A DNA stretch of 64,000 nucleotides from Enhygromyxa salina (GTDB taxonomy: Bacteria; Myxococcota_A; Polyangia; Nannocystales; Nannocystaceae). The DNA is taken from positions 62,001 to 126,000 of the forward strand of contig NZ_PVNL01000057.1 in assembly GCF_002994635.1 (NCBI RefSeq). Direction: 5' to 3'. Below the pieces are notes generated by a model. The model saw only the letters and a list, made by a program, of their open reading frames with translations, did not search any database and was not told where the DNA came from. Shown piece after piece: positions 61,601-64,000 of the stretch; position 1 is the stretch's first letter, and each line of letters begins with the position of its first letter. A program made the position numbers and the translations under genes.

Positions 61601-62575
61601 ACCACCGACATCTACAATCGCCGGTTTGGCGACTGCAAGGACAAGGCGTCGCTGCTCAAGGTCATGCTCGGCGAGATCGGCGTGACCAGCCACCTGGTCC
61701 TGACCCGGACCCGCGACCTCGGCACGATCGCCGACAGCCCCGCGAGCCTCTCGGCCTTCAACCACGCGATCGTCTACGTCCCCAAGTACGACCTGTTCAT
61801 GGACGGCACGGCCGAGCACTCGGGCGCGTTCGAGCTCCCGGCCGGGGATCAGGGCGCGAGCGTGGTCGTGATCGAAGACGGCAAGGGCGCCAGCTTTCGA
61901 ACCATCCCCTACGCGACCCCGGATCAGAACTCCAGCGACTACGTCCAGCAGGTCCACCTGCAGCCCGACGGCAGCGCCGAGATCGATCACACCATGACCC
62001 TGATCGGGACCGACGCCGCGGCCTGGCGCGGGACCCTGGAGTCCAAGGAGAAGCGGGTGGAGCTGCTGACCAAGCAGCTGTCGGCGGCGTTCCCGGGCAC
62101 CGAGGTCCGCACCGCCAAGTTCCCCGGGATCGAGGACATCCTCGCCCCGGTCCGGGTCGAGGCCAAGCTCACCACGCCCGGCTGGGCCCAGGTCCAGGGA
62201 CCGGCGTCGGGTGGCGCTGGGCTGCGGTTTCGCGTGCTCGGCCACGAGGTCGAGCTGCTCCGATCGATCGCCCCGCAGGCGCGCCGCGACCAGCCGCTGG
62301 TGCTCGGCGTGCCCAACCGCGAGGTCCGCGAGATCGAGTACACGCTGCCGCGCGGGCTCGAGTTCAGTCACACCCCGCAGGCCACCCAGATCGACTCGCC
62401 GTTCGGGCGCTTCGTGCTGGAGATCGAGCCCCAGCCGCGCAGCGCCAAGATCACCACCACCCTCGAGTTCTCCCGCCCGCGGGTCGAGCCCAGCGAGTAC
62501 GGGGCGTTCCGCGAGTTCCTGCGGGAAGTCGACGCCGCTCTCGCCCAAGCCTTTGAAGCCGCCCCGATCCGCTAG
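58631..62575 (+). CDS. Large secreted DUF3857/transglutaminase-like protein
   Basis: The 1314-residue product has a signal peptide (LPVCSLALATVLALSSTQAEA) and a GLGLGLGLGPGPG low-complexity run. A lectin-like beta module sits near residues 250-345 (AVIHVGTGGAHKIWVGEQL, GWNRVLIKVGCEAGAWGF), then TPR-like repeats at ~430-690. A DUF3857 domain follows at ~770-860 (GRIEDIGVTRHYS) and then a transglutaminase-like core with Cys1002 in GDCKDKAS, His1045 in NHAIVYV and Asp1058 in MDGTAE. It is probably an exported peptidase or acyltransferase. ATG 58631 was preferred to GTG 58607 because GGAGA lies at the right distance. Confidence 0.85.
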   Translation: MPRSPVRRRLPVCSLALATVLALSSTQAEATPDAAQIGSGFVDSQIGGELGLGLGLGLGPGPGAGPTSLDLDAPLWQPGVLDPAAGHVGRWQRELERRQTLLAEHAGRDHGAALALLGLLPALSGEVDRATLVSFVDGIREDRRRHPLVRSLAADLRGELYEDAGDLTAAQALYAEQGRLLSWRIVGPFDNANRTGHAQVFEPETQAWTPDQSFEGKLAGEPLDWRPYEPQNTMGGGYISFDEFLRPNQYVTAYATTWVRAPSQTSAVIHVGTGGAHKIWVGEQLVGEGQTYRRPNALQDAYAITLQPGWNRVLIKVGCEAGAWGFYARISATDGAPIPGLEASGSPPVEATELPAAAPRATELDPDAVPAKPPLSLRGLFEAAVDPDQSKRPKGEDLLALAEFYSWVGPFAREDFTARDHAREADAAVQSPRSALFLALAEDDSARARAAFELGVARAEQLGGAARAEHSQMLVELAYSNAALGLERRAEALIEQARRVAPDDALIELALLDQLASDGFDLAAMNWLDDLAARYPDSATILREQASREIGLGRVREGLALLERHSKAHGGDAAVVEQRIDAHLRLGDIDRAVTLARSLVAAAPGRPSAWRRLAGIEEAATNYQLAVAALETAVELAPQDPQLHTALGFLQSRAGDQAGSVLALQRSLELNPQQPELRDLLTTLGAAADDVFTRYAVDLEDVVEAADEAGTPASWKGRDSAVLHRMIATRIGSSGLGERLDHRIIKILDDRGIASQARHDFGYEPDESYVEVRRARVYRADGRIEDIGVTRHYSVGAAGYRMYYDQRGVAVQFPGLRVGDVIEVAFVRRDVATRNKFDDYYGDLIPLQGLEPSRHFEYVLEAPTQLKLHFNHPVASEAGEGGNTQIYRLTRDDRPGLRSEGGMPGWTEIAEYLHVSSYATWDEVGRWYWGLVEGQLLIDDAIKAGVASTLAELPSDASERDKIAALYRHVIRETRYVGLEFGIHGYKPYRTTDIYNRRFGDCKDKASLLKVMLGEIGVTSHLVLTRTRDLGTIADSPASLSAFNHAIVYVPKYDLFMDGTAEHSGAFELPAGDQGASVVVIEDGKGASFRTIPYATPDQNSSDYVQQVHLQPDGSAEIDHTMTLIGTDAAAWRGTLESKEKRVELLTKQLSAAFPGTEVRTAKFPGIEDILAPVRVEAKLTTPGWAQVQGPASGGAGLRFRVLGHEVELLRSIAPQARRDQPLVLGVPNREVREIEYTLPRGLEFSHTPQATQIDSPFGRFVLEIEPQPRSAKITTTLEFSRPRVEPSEYGAFREFLREVDAALAQAFEAAPIR

Positions 62576-62585
62576 GAGCCCCACG

Positions 62586-64000
62586 ATGACCATCCAAGCT
62601 CAGTCGCGTCGTCCACTGGCGACGCTGGCCCTGTACCTGCTGGTCTTGCTGATCCCGGGCACGCTGATCCTCAGCGGCTGCCGTCCCCGGGCCAGCGAGC
62701 AGATCTTCGATCAGAGCGCCGCGGCCGAGCACGCCGCCCGGCTCGAGGCCTGGCTCGCCAAGCACCCCGACGATCACCGCGCCCGGCTCGAGCTCGCCCA
62801 CGTGTACTGGCTGCACTTGGCGGACCCCGAGTCTGCGACCACGCACCTGGATCTCCTGACCGCGCTCGACACCCCGCCGCCGCTCGCCCGGTTCTCGCGG
62901 GCGATGCTGGCCCAGAGCCACCTGGATCTCGATCGCGCCTGGTCCGAGCACGCGGCGCTGCTGCGCGAGGCGCCGGGCCACGAAGCACGCCGCGAGCGGA
63001 GCTTGGCGCTGGCGCTGACGCCGGTGGCCGCCCGCGCGCTCGACTCGCTCGACGGCCTGCGGCGTGACGACGCCGAGCAATTCATCGCGCTGTTCGACGC
63101 GCTCGATCTACACGCGCTCCCGGGCGAGGCCGTCGAGCAGCTGCTGAGCACCCGGGCGGCCCTCGCCCGGCGTGAGGGCGAGGACTACCGCGATTTTTAT
63201 GCCCGCCAGGGCTGCGTGCAGGACTGGGTCGTCGGCGAGCTCGAGGGCTACCGCGGCCCGCTCGAGCTCGCGCGCCTGGAGATCGATCGCTCGTTCACCC
63301 CCGACACCACCGGGGCCCAGGCGACCCAGCTCTCGTGCGCGTTTCGGGTCCAAAACCCCGAGCCCGAGTCTGGGATCCGCCGGCTGCGGACCACCGTCGA
63401 GGTGCCCGCGACCGAGAGCGAGTTTCGGCTCGCGGTCGGGGCCCAGTATCCGGCGCGTGCCTACGTCGACGATCAGCTGGTCTGGGCCAGCGATCGCACG
63501 GATCGCTACCCCGTCGAGGCGCCGACCCTGGTCCTGCCCGTCGGCCCCGGGGTCCATCGGGTCGAGGTTCGCACGGCGATCCCCAGCGAGCGCGCGTGGG
63601 TGCTGCTGCGCGCGACCACCCTCGATGGTCGCAGCCTCGCGGTGAAAGCCGACACCCAGACCAAGGGGGACTGGCGGCTCGACATCGATCCGAGTCGGTC
63701 CGCGCAAGCGGGCGCCGAGCACATGCTCGAGATCCAGGCGTGGAGCGAGGGCGGCCTGGGCCTGCGGGGCCCCGTGTACGCGCCCCTGCGCGAGTTCTTG
63801 GCCCTCGACGACGCGCTCGCCGACGGCGACACCGATCGCGCCGAGCAGGTCGCGTCGAGCCTGCGGCTGGTCTCGCAGGGGTTCGCGGACGCGCACTTGA
63901 TCCTCGCCGACTTCGAGCGCCGGGATCCCTCGCGCGGCAAGACCAGCTCGGGCACCCGCCAGCAGGCCGAGCTCGAGACCGCGCTCGGCCTCGATCCCTC
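62586..64000 (+). CDS. Partial lipoprotein with lectin-like module, 3' end outside window
   Basis: The frame is open to the window edge. ATG 62586 gives a lipoprotein signal (LATLALYLLVLLIPGTLILSGC). A TPR-like helical part follows, and from about residue 270 a beta module with VGAQYPARAYVDDQLVW and VLPVGPGVHRVEVRT, like the module in the preceding gene. It starts 10 bp after the DUF3857 gene, so the two are cotranscribed and may act on the same material. The C-terminus is missing. Confidence 0.75.
   Translation, partial: MTIQAQSRRPLATLALYLLVLLIPGTLILSGCRPRASEQIFDQSAAAEHAARLEAWLAKHPDDHRARLELAHVYWLHLADPESATTHLDLLTALDTPPPLARFSRAMLAQSHLDLDRAWSEHAALLREAPGHEARRERSLALALTPVAARALDSLDGLRRDDAEQFIALFDALDLHALPGEAVEQLLSTRAALARREGEDYRDFYARQGCVQDWVVGELEGYRGPLELARLEIDRSFTPDTTGAQATQLSCAFRVQNPEPESGIRRLRTTVEVPATESEFRLAVGAQYPARAYVDDQLVWASDRTDRYPVEAPTLVLPVGPGVHRVEVRTAIPSERAWVLLRATTLDGRSLAVKADTQTKGDWRLDIDPSRSAQAGAEHMLEIQAWSEGGLGLRGPVYAPLREFLALDDALADGDTDRAEQVASSLRLVSQGFADAHLILADFERRDPSRGKTSSGTRQQAELETALGLDP

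Noticed and set aside
57695..62593. Open reading frame of 1632 codons on the minus strand
   Set aside because: It lies antisense to the DUF3857 and overlaps the UbiA-like gene. Its translation is Gly/Arg/Leu/Asp-rich without domains, as expected for the shadow of a GC-rich gene.

Overview
The window is about 64 kb of uniformly very GC-rich DNA, densely coded on both strands. Many genes are joined by 4-nt ATGA/GTGA overlaps. I infer a Myxococcota chromosome, most like the Nannocystis/Enhygromyxa/Plesiocystis group. The grounds are lipoproteins and helical-repeat proteins in number, an AgmX/PglI-like domain, a TIGR02996-like protein beside an MglA-like GTPase, an ECF sigma factor with an ActD-like partner, a metacaspase-like protein, a DUF6484-like protein and a fatty-acyl-AMP ligase. 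No rRNA, phage, insertion sequence or CRISPR array was seen. All family assignments rest on motifs read by eye and on recalled family knowledge; no search was run.

Layout. 1-9.8 kb: the 3' end of a glnD-like gene, a TPR lipoprotein, guaB-guaA-ruvB, a membrane protein with an Asp-rich tail, and on the other strand a degenerate NtrC-like regulator coupled to dapF. 10-15.4 kb (minus strand): pgk-tpiA-secG, a 60-aa protein, and a three-gene set ending in a PilZ protein. 15.5-22.3 kb: a secreted ComEC-like metallo-hydrolase, a DUF6484-like gene, then an Mla-type lipid-transport operon (lipoprotein, mlaE, mlaF and two tandem MCE proteins). 22.3-28.4 kb: TIGR02996-like protein plus MglA-like GTPase, a sulfotransferase, a STAS-like protein, a small helical protein and a tRNA-Met with clear promoter and terminator. 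28.4-37.7 kb: a 2OG-oxygenase-like protein, a CPA1 antiporter, a lipoprotein/GT-C fusion, a secreted agmatine-deiminase-like enzyme, an alpha/beta hydrolase, lgt, dksA and a small RHH-like protein.

37.8-44.7 kb holds a second alpha/beta hydrolase and a complete short-chain acyl-CoA beta-oxidation/butyrate operon (thiolase, 3-hydroxyacyl-CoA dehydrogenase, crotonase, two acyl-CoA dehydrogenases) with a lipoprotein gene embedded in it. 44.7-55.5 kb is the most unusual region. A tightly packed plus-strand operon encodes an ECF sigma factor, an ActD-like anti-sigma candidate, a secreted caspase-fold protein, a ~1340-aa membrane-anchored AAA+/STAND-like ATPase and an MscS channel; a J-domain-like gene and a membrane protein diverge from it. 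55.5-64 kb: a minus-strand operon of UbiA-type prenyltransferase, 2Fe-2S ferredoxin and fatty-acyl-AMP ligase, then a large secreted DUF3857/transglutaminase protein and a partial lipoprotein.

Best candidates for something new are the sigma/anti-sigma/caspase/ATPase/MscS operon, and the tandem MCE proteins that share an inserted eight-cysteine module. Also notable are a GAFTGA-less NtrC-like protein with broken Walker motifs, the lipoprotein/GT-C fusion and the UbiA-ferredoxin-FAAL operon.
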